Of a DNA stretch of 64,000 nt, positions 9,116 through 18,700 are shown one piece after another. Position 1 is the first letter of the stretch. Every line of letters starts with the position of its first letter. Both the position numbers and the translations under genes were made by a program. The stretch comes from Flavihumibacter solisilvae (GTDB lineage: Bacteria; Bacteroidota; Bacteroidia; Chitinophagales; Chitinophagaceae), in the NCBI RefSeq assembly GCF_000814475.1, contig NZ_JSVC01000002.1:62001-126000 (forward strand), in the 5' to 3' direction. The notes under the pieces were generated by a model that was not told where the DNA came from, made no database searches, and saw only the letters and a program-made list of their open reading frames with translations.

Positions 9116-10357
9116 TCAGAATTTCATCGTTACTCCGGCTGCGAGTCCGATGCTGTAAGGGAATGTTTCTACAATATTGTTATTGGTGATCGGCGAAACT
9201 GCAAACCGGAACATTGGTGCCGCATAAATCCTGCAACTTTTGCCGATCTCATATGAAACTGTTCCGCTAGCCATCACGGACCAATAAAATTTGCTGGTAC
9301 CCCGGAGACTTTCACTAAATTCTTTTTCACGATTGTTGTTGTCTGACATTTCTGTTTTGAGCACCGCTTTCGTCATTAGGCTCACTGCGATTCCGGCTGA
9401 AGGCGTAAACTTCAGTTTATGCTTTCCCAGCTCATACTGAAGTAACACCGGCAGATTTATGCTGTGTAAATTCAGCTTCGCCTCTGTTGTAGTCATGCTG
9501 TCTCCAATTGAAGGAGCGGGCGAACCCTTGCTGGCTATGTTCGCATAGCCTGCCGAAGTATTATACCTGTACACGATTGATCCATCAGGCGCCTGCGAAG
9601 CGAACAGGACTTGCGGATCAATATGGATGGATGTCAGGGAGTAGAACAATCCGCTTTGTAATCCAAGCCGCTGGTGGAACCGCCATGTGGCCAGTATGCC
9701 TGTGGATAAAGACGGTTCATTCCGTTCACGTTCAAGTATGTTCTTCTTGTCCTGCTGTTGCAGCGGTGGAAGATCACTGTCGACCTGGTAACCTGCATGG
9801 TCAATCGAAGCAAATAATGTGACCTCCCAATATGGCCTGAAGACGGGAGACAGCCTTCGGGATGTTATTTCAATGCTGATGGGCTTTGCAAGTGTAGCGG
9901 ACAGGTTGCCGGGTTGCATTGATGCCGGGTTAACAACCGGAGTTCCCGGTGTGACTGAAAATATAAAAGGCGTTGTTTCATGAAGGGGGAAATGCTCGGT
10001 TTCCGGCAATTTGGTTTTAGCTGCGTTATAGTTTTCCGTGCTGGTATTTTTGATTTGCCTGACGGGAAAGCGATAGCTGTCGCTGGATGACGGTAACATA
10101 TTCTTGCTGGCAGTTGACAATTCCGGCGGGCCTGGGTTTACAGGTTCAACAAGCGGGCTTCGCAATACAAGTGACGGAAGTAACAGCGCAAAGAGTAAAA
10201 GATATTTTTTCCCTGGCAGGAATTGCCGCGTCTGTTCCGGTTGTATTTCGTCAAGGCGGCTTGAGATTTTTTTCCAGACATGGACGGAAGGCACTCCTTC
10301 GAGTGTCTGGTAGGCATGGCGGAATATTACATCTGTTTTATGTATTCTTCTCCTCAT
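9116..10357 (-). CDS. Single-TM protein with cytoplasmic head and C-terminal barrel-like domain; putative anti-sigma factor
   Basis: 413 residues. Residues 1-48 are basic/polar with a V-x-VWKKISSRLDE motif like the short sigma-binding heads of Bacteroidota anti-sigma-like proteins. Residues about 50-66 (YLLLFALLLPSLVL) form one membrane segment, followed by a Pro/Ser/Thr-rich linker to about residue 170. The rest, to a C-terminal Phe (LAAGVTMKF), has amphipathic strands with SGTVSYEIGKSCRIYAAPMF, as in PorT-like outer-membrane barrels. The start overlaps the end of the ECF sigma gene by 20 bp, so the two are translated together. I infer an anti-sigma that senses the envelope; the sigma-binding role is not directly proven by a recognised domain. 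Confidence 0.65.
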   Translation of the reverse strand: MRRRIHKTDVIFRHAYQTLEGVPSVHVWKKISSRLDEIQPEQTRQFLPGKKYLLLFALLLPSLVLRSPLVEPVNPGPPELSTASKNMLPSSSDSYRFPVRQIKNTSTENYNAAKTKLPETEHFPLHETTPFIFSVTPGTPVVNPASMQPGNLSATLAKPISIEITSRRLSPVFRPYWEVTLFASIDHAGYQVDSDLPPLQQQDKKNILERERNEPSLSTGILATWRFHQRLGLQSGLFYSLTSIHIDPQVLFASQAPDGSIVYRYNTSAGYANIASKGSPAPSIGDSMTTTEAKLNLHSINLPVLLQYELGKHKLKFTPSAGIAVSLMTKAVLKTEMSDNNNREKEFSESLRGTSKFYWSVMASGTVSYEIGKSCRIYAAPMFRFAVSPITNNNIVETFPYSIGLAAGVTMKF

Positions 10358-10919
10358 ACTCCATACGGTCTTGGGTTACACAATCAAGTTCCTCTGACAA
10401 TAAAAGCTTTTGCAGGAATGCCCTCGCGGCAAACAGGTTCGACTTCGAAGTTCCTTCCGATATTCCCAGAATACTGGCTATTTCACGATGTTTCAGGCCC
10501 TCGAGCACATGAAGGTTGAAAACCATCTGGTAGGAAGGAGGAAGAGATTGAACGATCTTAAGCAATTCTTTTTCCTCGAGTATGGCATAAACGTGGCTGT
10601 ACCTGTCGGGACAGATTACTTCAACTGCTTCCACCGGTGTGGTTAAAGGAGGATGTTTGCTTTTGAAACGAAGTAATGCGGCATTTACCATGATCTTCCG
10701 GATCCAGTTTTCCAGCGGACCATCATGCCGGAATTTCCCGATATATGTAAAGACACGCAGGAACCCATCCTGCAGGATCTCTTCAGCTTCCTCCCGGTTC
10801 CTTGAATACCACAGGCATACTCCCATCATCTTTCGGGCATACATTTCGTACAACTTCGCCTGTGATGACCTGTCGCCGGAACAACATCCCTTTAATATGG
10901 TTGGAAGGTTGTCTGACAA
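10338..10919 (-). CDS. ECF-type RNA polymerase sigma-70 factor
   Basis: 193 residues. Region 2 is present (LYEMYARKMMGVCLWYSRNREEAEEILQDGFLRVF, read as two pieces across residues 23-57, with the core-binding and -10 recognition segments), followed by region 4 with a helix-turn-helix (LPPSYQMVFNLHVLEGLKHREIASILGISEGT, residues about 125-156). There is no region 3, as usual for ECF sigmas. The frame has no ATG at this end; translation seems to begin at TTG 10919. It would direct RNA polymerase to an extracytoplasmic regulon and is probably held by the product of the overlapping downstream gene. It is about 65 bp downstream of the MarR-GNAT gene on the same strand. Confidence 0.9.
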   Translation of the reverse strand: MSDNLPTILKGCCSGDRSSQAKLYEMYARKMMGVCLWYSRNREEAEEILQDGFLRVFTYIGKFRHDGPLENWIRKIMVNAALLRFKSKHPPLTTPVEAVEVICPDRYSHVYAILEEKELLKIVQSLPPSYQMVFNLHVLEGLKHREIASILGISEGTSKSNLFAARAFLQKLLLSEELDCVTQDRMEYEEKNT

Positions 10920-10983
10920 ATCTTTGGCTTTTACCTTAAAGGATATACCAAAATGAAACTTTGGTTGGGTAGAAGGGCAGTTT

Positions 10984-11928
10984 TTACAGAACCAGCTCCA
11001 TCTGGATATTGCAGCGTTCGTAGGGAGAGGGATGGCCGGTTACTTTTTTGAAACCAAGTTTGTGATACAGGTTAATTGCAGGGGTAAGCCGGGTGTTGCT
11101 TTCCAGGTAGAGCTTGTCAGCCTGCAGCTCCTTTCCCTTGGCTATGCACGCCTGTCCCAGAAGTAAGCCGATGTTTTTGCCCTGGGCTTCCGGTGCCACA
11201 GCCATTTTAGCCAGTTCATAAATATTGTCGTCCATTTTGAGCAAGGCGCAGGTGCCGACAGGCTTTCCATTGTACAATGCCATAAAAATATAGCCACCCT
11301 TATCAGTGATATTTTCCTTCGGATGATCCAAAACCTTGTAATCGCTTTCTTCCATTTGGAAATAAGCTTTGATCCAACGCTCATTCAGTTCCCGGAAGGC
11401 GGCCTGGTAATTATCGTTAAAGGGAACGATACTAACCCCCGCCGACTCACGGTTCTTCCGTTCATCTTTCACTCTTTCCAGCAGGTTTTTTTGTTCCAGG
11501 ACATATTCCCATTCCTCTATTGCCTTCCAGAGATTGTGTGACGTTTCCCCCAGCGTTCGTTCAATGGCTGAGTTGACATCGAGGTACTGCAGCTGGATCT
11601 TCTCCCTGATTTCAAGTCCTGCCGGCGATAATATAACCACCGTCTTTCGTGCATCTTCTTCCTTGGGCCGTTCATTAAGCAATCCTTCCCGCATCATTTC
11701 CTGAACGATCTTGCTTACCGATGGATGACTGTGGCCTATCTCCCGGGCGATTTCCATAATGCCTTTGGCTTTGCCATCAGAAAGGGCAAAAAACACCGGG
11801 AACCATTTGGGGCGAAGGTCGACCCCGTATAAACGATACACCTCTGCTGCCTGGTCGGTTATGGCATCACTGAGTCGGCGCAGCCTGCTGCCAATAGCCA
11901 TTTTCCCGGTCCTGTTATAGAATTCCAT
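10984..11928 (-). CDS. MarR-family regulator fused to GNAT acetyltransferase
   Basis: 314 residues from ATG at 11928 (MEFYNRTGKMAIG); the open frame continues further upstream but those codons would run across the palindrome and into the divergent gene. Residues about 1-150 are a MarR winged helix (IMEIAREIGHSHPSVSKIVQEM as recognition region, then GLLNERPKEEDARKTVVILS for the wing). Residues about 160-314 are a GNAT acetyltransferase with the acetyl-CoA loop MAVAPEAQGKNIGLLLGQA and C-terminal LYHKLGFKKV. This two-domain layout is a known family; the substrate of the acetyltransferase is unknown. A 7-4-7 palindrome 15 bp upstream is a likely autoregulatory operator. Confidence 0.9.
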   Translation of the reverse strand: MEFYNRTGKMAIGSRLRRLSDAITDQAAEVYRLYGVDLRPKWFPVFFALSDGKAKGIMEIAREIGHSHPSVSKIVQEMMREGLLNERPKEEDARKTVVILSPAGLEIREKIQLQYLDVNSAIERTLGETSHNLWKAIEEWEYVLEQKNLLERVKDERKNRESAGVSIVPFNDNYQAAFRELNERWIKAYFQMEESDYKVLDHPKENITDKGGYIFMALYNGKPVGTCALLKMDDNIYELAKMAVAPEAQGKNIGLLLGQACIAKGKELQADKLYLESNTRLTPAINLYHKLGFKKVTGHPSPYERCNIQMELVL

Positions 11929-11942
11929 GATAAGTATTTGAA

Positions 11943-11960
11943 TACGTAATTGGTTACGTA
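11943..11960. promoter_or_regulatory. Candidate MarR operator palindrome
   Basis: TACGTAA-TTGG-TTACGTA is a perfect inverted repeat with 7-bp arms and a 4-bp spacer. It lies 15 bp upstream of the MarR-GNAT start and between it and the divergent PAS kinase gene. Its 18-bp length fits a MarR dimer site, so it could control both genes. Confidence 0.6.
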
Positions 11961-12051
11961 AATATACTGAATTCATGGGTAAGGGGCATAATAAATGTAT
12001 TTTTTCAAAAATATTAGGGACCTTCGCGCGTTTAAAATCCAACACAGAAAT

Positions 12052-14751
12052 ATGGCTATTCGGTCACGTGAGAAGGAAAAGCTGGAGTTGCTGTTAGCTC
12101 GGGTAGAACAACTTGATAGGGGCCTTGCAGCTGATATCAGGTCATTTTGTTGTGAGGAATTGAATAAGGCTTCAGCAAGTCAACGCGAAACGGAAGAAAA
12201 CCTGCGACAGGTGCTCTCAGGTGATTCCGACAATTTTTACATGGTTGACCGCGGTTATCAGGTTACACTCATCAATGAAGCCGCGCAAAGAAATCTCCTA
12301 CGGGCCTGGGGCCACAGGGTCGGTGTTGGTACCAATATACTTGATGTCATTCCCCACGATACAACGGAGCCAATCCGTTCGAGTTTTGCCCGCGTATTCC
12401 TGGGAGAGCAGGTAGATTATGATCTTAGCATAAATAAACACGGACTCCCTGAATGGGTGCGTGTCAGTTACTCCCCGGTAAAGGATGAAGACGGTTTCGT
12501 TAAAAGTGTTTATGTCGCAACGAGAAATATCAGCGAACGAAAGAGAGCGGAACAGGAAAAAAAGGAAGTGGAAGCCAGGTTCAAAACGCTTGTTGATAAA
12601 TGTCTCGTTGGTGTATATATGATCCAGAATGACAGGTTCGTATATATAAACCCGTCATTCGCTGAAATATTTGGTTTTTCACAGGAAGAACTTATCAGGA
12701 AAATGCCGGTAATGGACCTTGTATTGGAGGAAGATCGTCCATTTGTCGAATCCAATCTCCGAAGCCGGCTTGACTACGACATTGAAAGTCTTCGTTACGA
12801 ATTTCGCGGCATCAAAAAGGACGGATCTGTGATCTGGGTGGAAGCTTTTGGAAGCAGAACCCGGCTTAAAGGCGGAATTGCCGTGATTGGCACATTGATA
12901 GATATTACTGAAAGGAGAAAATCCAATGAATCTGTACGTGAAAGTGAGGCCAAATACCGGATCCTGGTCGAAAATGCACCTGAGGCCCTCGTTGTATATG
13001 ATCTGGTAGAAAGAAGGATGGTCAACGTAAGTGAAAGTGCCTGCCGGCTGTTCAGGATGTCGCAGGAAGAATTGTTGACCAAGGGCCCCGAGGAACTCAG
13101 TCCTGTTTACCAACCGGACGGAAGGCGCTCAGATGTTGCAGCTATGGAAAAGCTGCAGGAGGCTTTGGTAGGAGCGAAACCTTCATTTGAATGGATGCAT
13201 AAGGATTCAGAAGGCAAGTTGATTCCCTGTGAAGTCCGGTTGGTTCGCCTGCCGTCTGAAAACAGGCAACTAGTCCGGGGCAGCTTAGTCGATATCACCG
13301 AACGGAAACGCATTGAAAAGGAAAAAGAGAAGGCACGTTATGAACTGAAAGAGCGGATAAAGGAGCTGACAACACTTTACAAATCGGGGCAGCTGGTGCA
13401 ATCCGAAGATCTTTCCATTAATGAAGTACTTCAGCAGATAGTTTCAATTTTGCCTGGCGGCTGGCGATATTCTGATATCGCAGCTGCACGGATTGTGGTG
13501 GGCGATAAAGAATATCGTACCGCAAACTATGTAGACGGTCCGCACAAACAGCTTTCCGGGTTCATAACTTCTGACAACATACCGGGTTTTGTGGAAATTG
13601 TTTACCTCGAAGAGAGACCTGATGAAATTGAAGGTCCATTTGTTACCGAGGAGCGGAAAATGATCAATATGCATTCCGAAATGATCCGGATTTTCCTCAA
13701 CCGGCGGAATGCAGAAAATGCATTACATGAGTCGCAGGCGAACCTGAATGCCATTTTCCACACAACTGATACCGTATATGCGCTCGCAGACAAAGACCTT
13801 CGGTTGGTTTCATACAATGATGCGGCAGTAAAATTTGCACGGGAGGAACTCGGACTGCAGGCAAAGCTTGGTTCTTCGCTATCGGATTATTTTCCGGCAT
13901 CGAGACATGCCGAATTGATTCGCAGGATCAACGAAGTTCTGAGTGGCAGGGCTGTGAATTACGAAGCCAAGTATGTGCAACCTGACGGAAGCCTGCACTG
14001 GTACGATGTAAAGATTTTTCCGACGAACGATAAGGAAGAAAATGTTTCGGGCTTTTTGCTTGCCATGACGAACCTGACAGAAAAGAAGGCGCTTGAGCAG
14101 CGGATGCTTGCCCAGCGGATCAGGGAGCAACGCAAGATCACCCGGGCAATGATAGAGGCAGAAGAAAAGGAAAGGAACAAGATTGGACAGGAGTTACATG
14201 ACAATGTGAACCAGATTTTGGCAAGTACTAATCTTTATCTTGCCATTGCCCGGGATCATGTAGAAGAAAGGCTCGAATTCGTAGAGAAGTCGATTGAACT
14301 GCTGAATTCCGCGATCCAGGAAATAAGACTGCTCAGTCACCAGCACGTAACTCCATTGAAGCGGATCAACCTGAAAGATATTATCCAGTCGCTCGCAAAT
14401 GAACTGGCACGCAATGCCGGGCTGGATATTTCCGTGCAGTATAATGTACCTCTACAATTCAGGATTGACAATGATCTCAAGCTGAATATCTACCGGATTT
14501 TACAGGAGCTGTTAAATAATATACTGAAACATTCCCGTGCCACGGAGGTGAACATTTATATTGAGGTTTGCGAAAATTACCTTCGAATGGCCGTGACCGA
14601 TAACGGTGTGGGCTTTGACGTCCGCAAAAAGAAGAAGGGCATAGGTATTGCCAATATCATTAACCGGGTAGAATCCTATAACGGCGAAATTCAGTTGCAG
14701 AGTGAGCCGGATAAAGGATGCCGGATAGACATCACTGTGCCGCTTACCTGA
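12052..14751 (+). CDS. Orphan multi-PAS sensor histidine kinase (HisKA_3/NarX type)
   Basis: About 899 residues from ATG 12052; an alternative in-frame ATG at 11995 would add 19 residues. No signal peptide or membrane helix is seen, so it is predicted cytoplasmic. Domains in order: short coiled coil; PAS (about 48-165), PAS (172-292) and PAS (299-420), each ending in an ITER-type PAC motif; a GAF-like or uncharacterised segment (about 435-555) starting ELTTLYKSGQLVQ; a fourth PAS (560-680); HisKA_3 with phosphoacceptor His in IGQELHDNVNQILA; and an intact HATPase with N-box QELLNNILKHS, DNGVGFD and KGIGIANI. It should autophosphorylate and pass phosphate to a NarL/LuxR-type receiver, but none is encoded nearby. 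Confidence 0.9.
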   Translation: MAIRSREKEKLELLLARVEQLDRGLAADIRSFCCEELNKASASQRETEENLRQVLSGDSDNFYMVDRGYQVTLINEAAQRNLLRAWGHRVGVGTNILDVIPHDTTEPIRSSFARVFLGEQVDYDLSINKHGLPEWVRVSYSPVKDEDGFVKSVYVATRNISERKRAEQEKKEVEARFKTLVDKCLVGVYMIQNDRFVYINPSFAEIFGFSQEELIRKMPVMDLVLEEDRPFVESNLRSRLDYDIESLRYEFRGIKKDGSVIWVEAFGSRTRLKGGIAVIGTLIDITERRKSNESVRESEAKYRILVENAPEALVVYDLVERRMVNVSESACRLFRMSQEELLTKGPEELSPVYQPDGRRSDVAAMEKLQEALVGAKPSFEWMHKDSEGKLIPCEVRLVRLPSENRQLVRGSLVDITERKRIEKEKEKARYELKERIKELTTLYKSGQLVQSEDLSINEVLQQIVSILPGGWRYSDIAAARIVVGDKEYRTANYVDGPHKQLSGFITSDNIPGFVEIVYLEERPDEIEGPFVTEERKMINMHSEMIRIFLNRRNAENALHESQANLNAIFHTTDTVYALADKDLRLVSYNDAAVKFAREELGLQAKLGSSLSDYFPASRHAELIRRINEVLSGRAVNYEAKYVQPDGSLHWYDVKIFPTNDKEENVSGFLLAMTNLTEKKALEQRMLAQRIREQRKITRAMIEAEEKERNKIGQELHDNVNQILASTNLYLAIARDHVEERLEFVEKSIELLNSAIQEIRLLSHQHVTPLKRINLKDIIQSLANELARNAGLDISVQYNVPLQFRIDNDLKLNIYRILQELLNNILKHSRATEVNIYIEVCENYLRMAVTDNGVGFDVRKKKKGIGIANIINRVESYNGEIQLQSEPDKGCRIDITVPLT

Positions 14752-14860
14752 CAGTTCATACAAGGGGTTTATCAATTCATTCATAAGGCATTTTCTTTTT
14801 GCTCAGTGGTGAAGCAATTTTATGGCCTGATCAAAAATCATCAGCCATTAAACCTTTGAT

Positions 14861-15676
14861 ATGAAAAAGATATTGTTCACGGCGGCATTGCTGCTGGCTT
14901 GTGCGTTCCTGTTCTCCTTCCGTTATTCAGCTGGTTTTTCGGACGATCTCTGGAAGCAGCTGGGTATCTCACAGAAAGAAGGAACTGATAAGATTAGAAA
15001 CAGTTTCCTGTATGGTTATCTCGAGCATTACGGCGTTCGCAACCTGAAACAGATCGCTGCGGGTAACCGGGCTACCCTGGCCGCCGAGTTGCTTAAATAT
15101 TCAAAGGAATACGTAAACAGTCCGGCATTCCGCAAGGAATATGACTTACAAAGAACTGCTTCACGCCCTGTTGAACCGGAAAAATTCACCCGTACAAAGG
15201 AAGATATCCGCAACGAGAAAGTAGAGGAAATGAAAAAAAGCATCAGCGGTGCGGAAGAGACTATTAAGAAAATGCCGGAAATGGAAAAATCACTTCGGCC
15301 GACCGTAGACCTCCTGCATAAGACGCTTAAGGATTACCAGGATCCAAACAGTAAAATGATCGAAAACATGTACCAATATGAGGTCTATTCGTACAACGAC
15401 AGGGTGGAGCGTTACAAGCAGGATCTGAAAAAATGGGAAGAAGAAAACCCGGCAGATCATAAGATCAGGATTCGTAAATACCTGTCGAAATACCTTGAAC
15501 TGGCAGCGACAGTAGATTTCGATGCTGCGCTAACGGAAAAAGGCGGTAAAAAATATTTCGTGAATTCAGCTTATGAAGGAAAGGCGAATGATTGGAAACA
15601 GGTTTTCCGTGCAGGTAAGGAGGTATATTCCGTAACCAGGCCATTTGCAGAACAGTGGCTCCGCGAGCTGCAATGA
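14861..15676 (+). CDS. Exported helical protein of unknown function
   Basis: 271 residues; I do not recognise a family. The first 25 residues form a signal peptide or N-terminal membrane anchor (KKILFTAALLLACAFLFSF). The mature protein is strongly charged, Lys/Glu-rich and mostly helical, with probable coiled-coil stretches around residues 105-150 (DIRNEKVEEMKKSISGAEET) and 175-200 (Glu/Lys-rich). There are no Cys pairs, heme motifs or catalytic signatures. It lies 109 bp after the PAS kinase and 75 bp before the propeller sensor gene on the same strand, so it may be periplasmic and functionally tied to one of the two signalling systems, but this is only from position. Confidence 0.7.
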   Translation: MKKILFTAALLLACAFLFSFRYSAGFSDDLWKQLGISQKEGTDKIRNSFLYGYLEHYGVRNLKQIAAGNRATLAAELLKYSKEYVNSPAFRKEYDLQRTASRPVEPEKFTRTKEDIRNEKVEEMKKSISGAEETIKKMPEMEKSLRPTVDLLHKTLKDYQDPNSKMIENMYQYEVYSYNDRVERYKQDLKKWEEENPADHKIRIRKYLSKYLELAATVDFDAALTEKGGKKYFVNSAYEGKANDWKQVFRAGKEVYSVTRPFAEQWLRELQ

Positions 15677-15751
15677 GAAAAATAGCTGGTCTGGCGGGCA
15701 TTTGAAGTAAGTATAGGTATATTAGAGCTGAAAAAGTAAACGCCCTGCCCC

Positions 15752-18700
15752 TTGTTCCGATTTATCTGTCTAATATTTCTGGCTGTATTTGGTTATTCAG
15801 GCTTGTTGGCTCAGCCACACCAGCAGTTTCTTTTCACACACCTGGGTGTAAGTGACGGGTTGAGTTCTGACAATGTCATGGCTGTACAGCAGGATGGCAG
15901 CGGTTATATCTGGATCGCTACTTCCAGCGGCCTCCAGCGATATGATGGCCATCGGTTCCTTACTATCCGTCATGAAGCTGGTAACCCTACATCCATTCCT
16001 GATGGTGCGATCTATAACATCGCCTTTGACTGGAAAAATCGTCTGTGGCTGCTCCTGGGGGGCACACGGATAGGCTGGCTCGACACCCGGGATCTCACTT
16101 TTCATGAGGTTCCGGTAAAGTATCCCAGGGAGATCCTCAATAAATCAGGCGCAGGTATTTATCTCGACCGGGACGGAAAGCTTATGCTGGCAGCTGTGGG
16201 TAACGCCGTATTTACCTACAATGAAGAACATCGCGAATTTGCAGAAAAGCATAACCGTTTCACCCTTCCCAAAGGATGGAAACCTATACATATCTGGCAG
16301 GATATTAAACGTAACTACTGGATTGGCTGTGACTCCGGATTAGTAAAATACAATACACATGCAGGCTTGATGAGCTACAGGGGGCATAATGCGGATAAGG
16401 ACAGGATCATAGAAACTCTTGGAAATGCACAGACCGTGGTATTCACTTATACCGACAGGTCAGGGCGTTTCTGGATGACCAGCTGGCCCAATTCCGGAAT
16501 GAAGATCTGGAGTTTGGATACTTTAACCGGGTACAAAAAAGAATGGCAAAACATCCTTGGCCGTTCGATCAATAATAAATATTACGAACTGCGTGCAATA
16601 TCCGAATTGAGTGACAGTTCCATTATGTTCTCCGGGCACAACCTGTTTGCGAGGATGAAAAAGGATGGCTCGGATTTACAGGTTGTTGCAAACAATCTTC
16701 CCGGAGAATACAGCATACGGTATGATGTTGTTAACCAGTTGTTCCAGGATGGAGAAAATAATGTGTGGATCAGTACAAATAAGGGTCTGTTCCGCTTCAA
16801 TCCATTTGCGCAGTTGTTCCGGGCGGTTCAGAACAGGCGGCCTTCAAGGGACAGCGTTTTTGAGCCTGACGTTACCGGGATAATGCAGACTTCGGATGGT
16901 AAAATACTGGTAAGTACATGGGGAAGCGGAATGTTTTCCTACGACAGTACATTCAAAGCCATTGAGTCGAAGGTCGTACAGCAGGGACTCAATGAAAGAG
17001 AGGGAATGACCTGGTGCATGGTGCAATTGTCCAATGGAAACATCCTGAGAGGTAACCAGGAAGGTACTTTATTCGCTTATGATGCCTCCACCGGGAAGAC
17101 GCGCAAAATCAAGGATTCCATCTTTGAAAGCAGTACTATTCGCCAGGTGGTGGATGATGGAAAAGGTTATCTATGGTTCGGAACCCAGCGGGGGTTCGTG
17201 GTTAAATGGAATCCGTCAACAGGGTCAGGAACTGTGTTACATCGCCTGCAATCAACCGTCAACAGGCTTTACCGGGACAGCTCAGGAGTGATCTGGGTGT
17301 GTACAACAACCAGCGGTTTATTACGACTCGATCCATCATCGGGAAAGATCATTGCACATTACAAAATGGAAGGGATGCCGGGGACAGTGTTGCGTGGCAT
17401 CAATGCTACCGACATTATCCAGTATAATGACAGCATTTTCGTAATTGCTGCCAACGGGTTGAACCTTTTGAACATCCGTACAGGAAAGTTCAGGTATTTT
17501 TCTGCAGAAAACGGGCTGGAGACTAATGACATCACAAACCTGGTCAAAGACAAGGATGGTTATATCTGGATGTCGACCGGGATTGGAATTGTGAGTTTTC
17601 ATCCCGTCAAAAGCAAGCTTAGTCTTTACAATTCTGCGGATGGAGTGCATACCAACGCTTTTCACGTAGGTTCATCTCGCCAGCTGTCCGATGGTCGGAT
17701 CGCATTCGGGACGGCGCATGACATCCTCCTGTTCAATCCCTATTCCGTCACCATTTCAGAGTATGTGCCTCCCAGGGTTTTCATAAGTGAAATGTCGCTG
17801 ATGAGCAATCCACTCAAGCTGGATTCAGTGATGAAACTGAAAAGAGTGGAACTGCAACATGACGAGACCTCAATGGTGATTGATCTTTCAACACTCACCT
17901 ACCAGAATGAGTATCCCATTTACTATATGATGGAAGGTCTCGAAAAGACCTGGGTCAAAGCAGGTAACCAGTCACAGGCAATTTATAATTACCTGCCGCC
18001 AGGTGATTATACTTTTAAAACCGGCTGCAACAATCCGGACGGCAGCATAGGGCAGATTACGCGGCTGAATATTACTGTTAAAGCGCCATTCTGGAATACA
18101 AGGTGGTTTTACTCCCTCATCGGCCTTGCAATAGCAGCGGGACTTTTCTGGCTCGATCGTCAGCGACAACAGCGTATGCGATCTGAACACCAGATGCGCA
18201 CAGCTATTGCTGGCAATTTGCATGAGGATGTCAATACCACGCTCCAGGACATCAGTATGCTGAGTGAGATTGCGGGAATGAAGGCGCATACCCAGCCGGA
18301 GAAATCCAAAGAATATATTTACGAGATTCAGCGAAAGAGCCGCAATATGGTAATAGCCATGAACGACGTGCTTTGGAGCATTGACCCCGTAAATGATAAC
18401 ATGCCCCGCACAGTTGAACGGATTCATGAAGTGGCGCAGGCAATGAGAAGCCGGTACGACGTTGAGGTTGAGGTTGATGCAGATGAGACCATACACCGGC
18501 TCAACCTTTCAATGAAGATCAGGCTGGAATTCATAATTATATATAAACTTGCAATCCTTGCGCTTGTCGAAGTACTTCGTGCTCCGAAAACCCGGGTCAA
18601 TCTTTACTATTTAAAAGGCAAGTTGTACCTGTTCATCCAGGCGTCAGGCGTGGAGCTGGAAAGGTCCAATGGGTCTACGTTTAAATACCTCGCCGAAATG

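Noticed and set aside
10947-10965. ACCAAA-N7-TTTGGT inverted repeat upstream of the ECF sigma gene
   Set aside because: Six-bp arms, no T-run and not positioned at a promoter match; probably chance.
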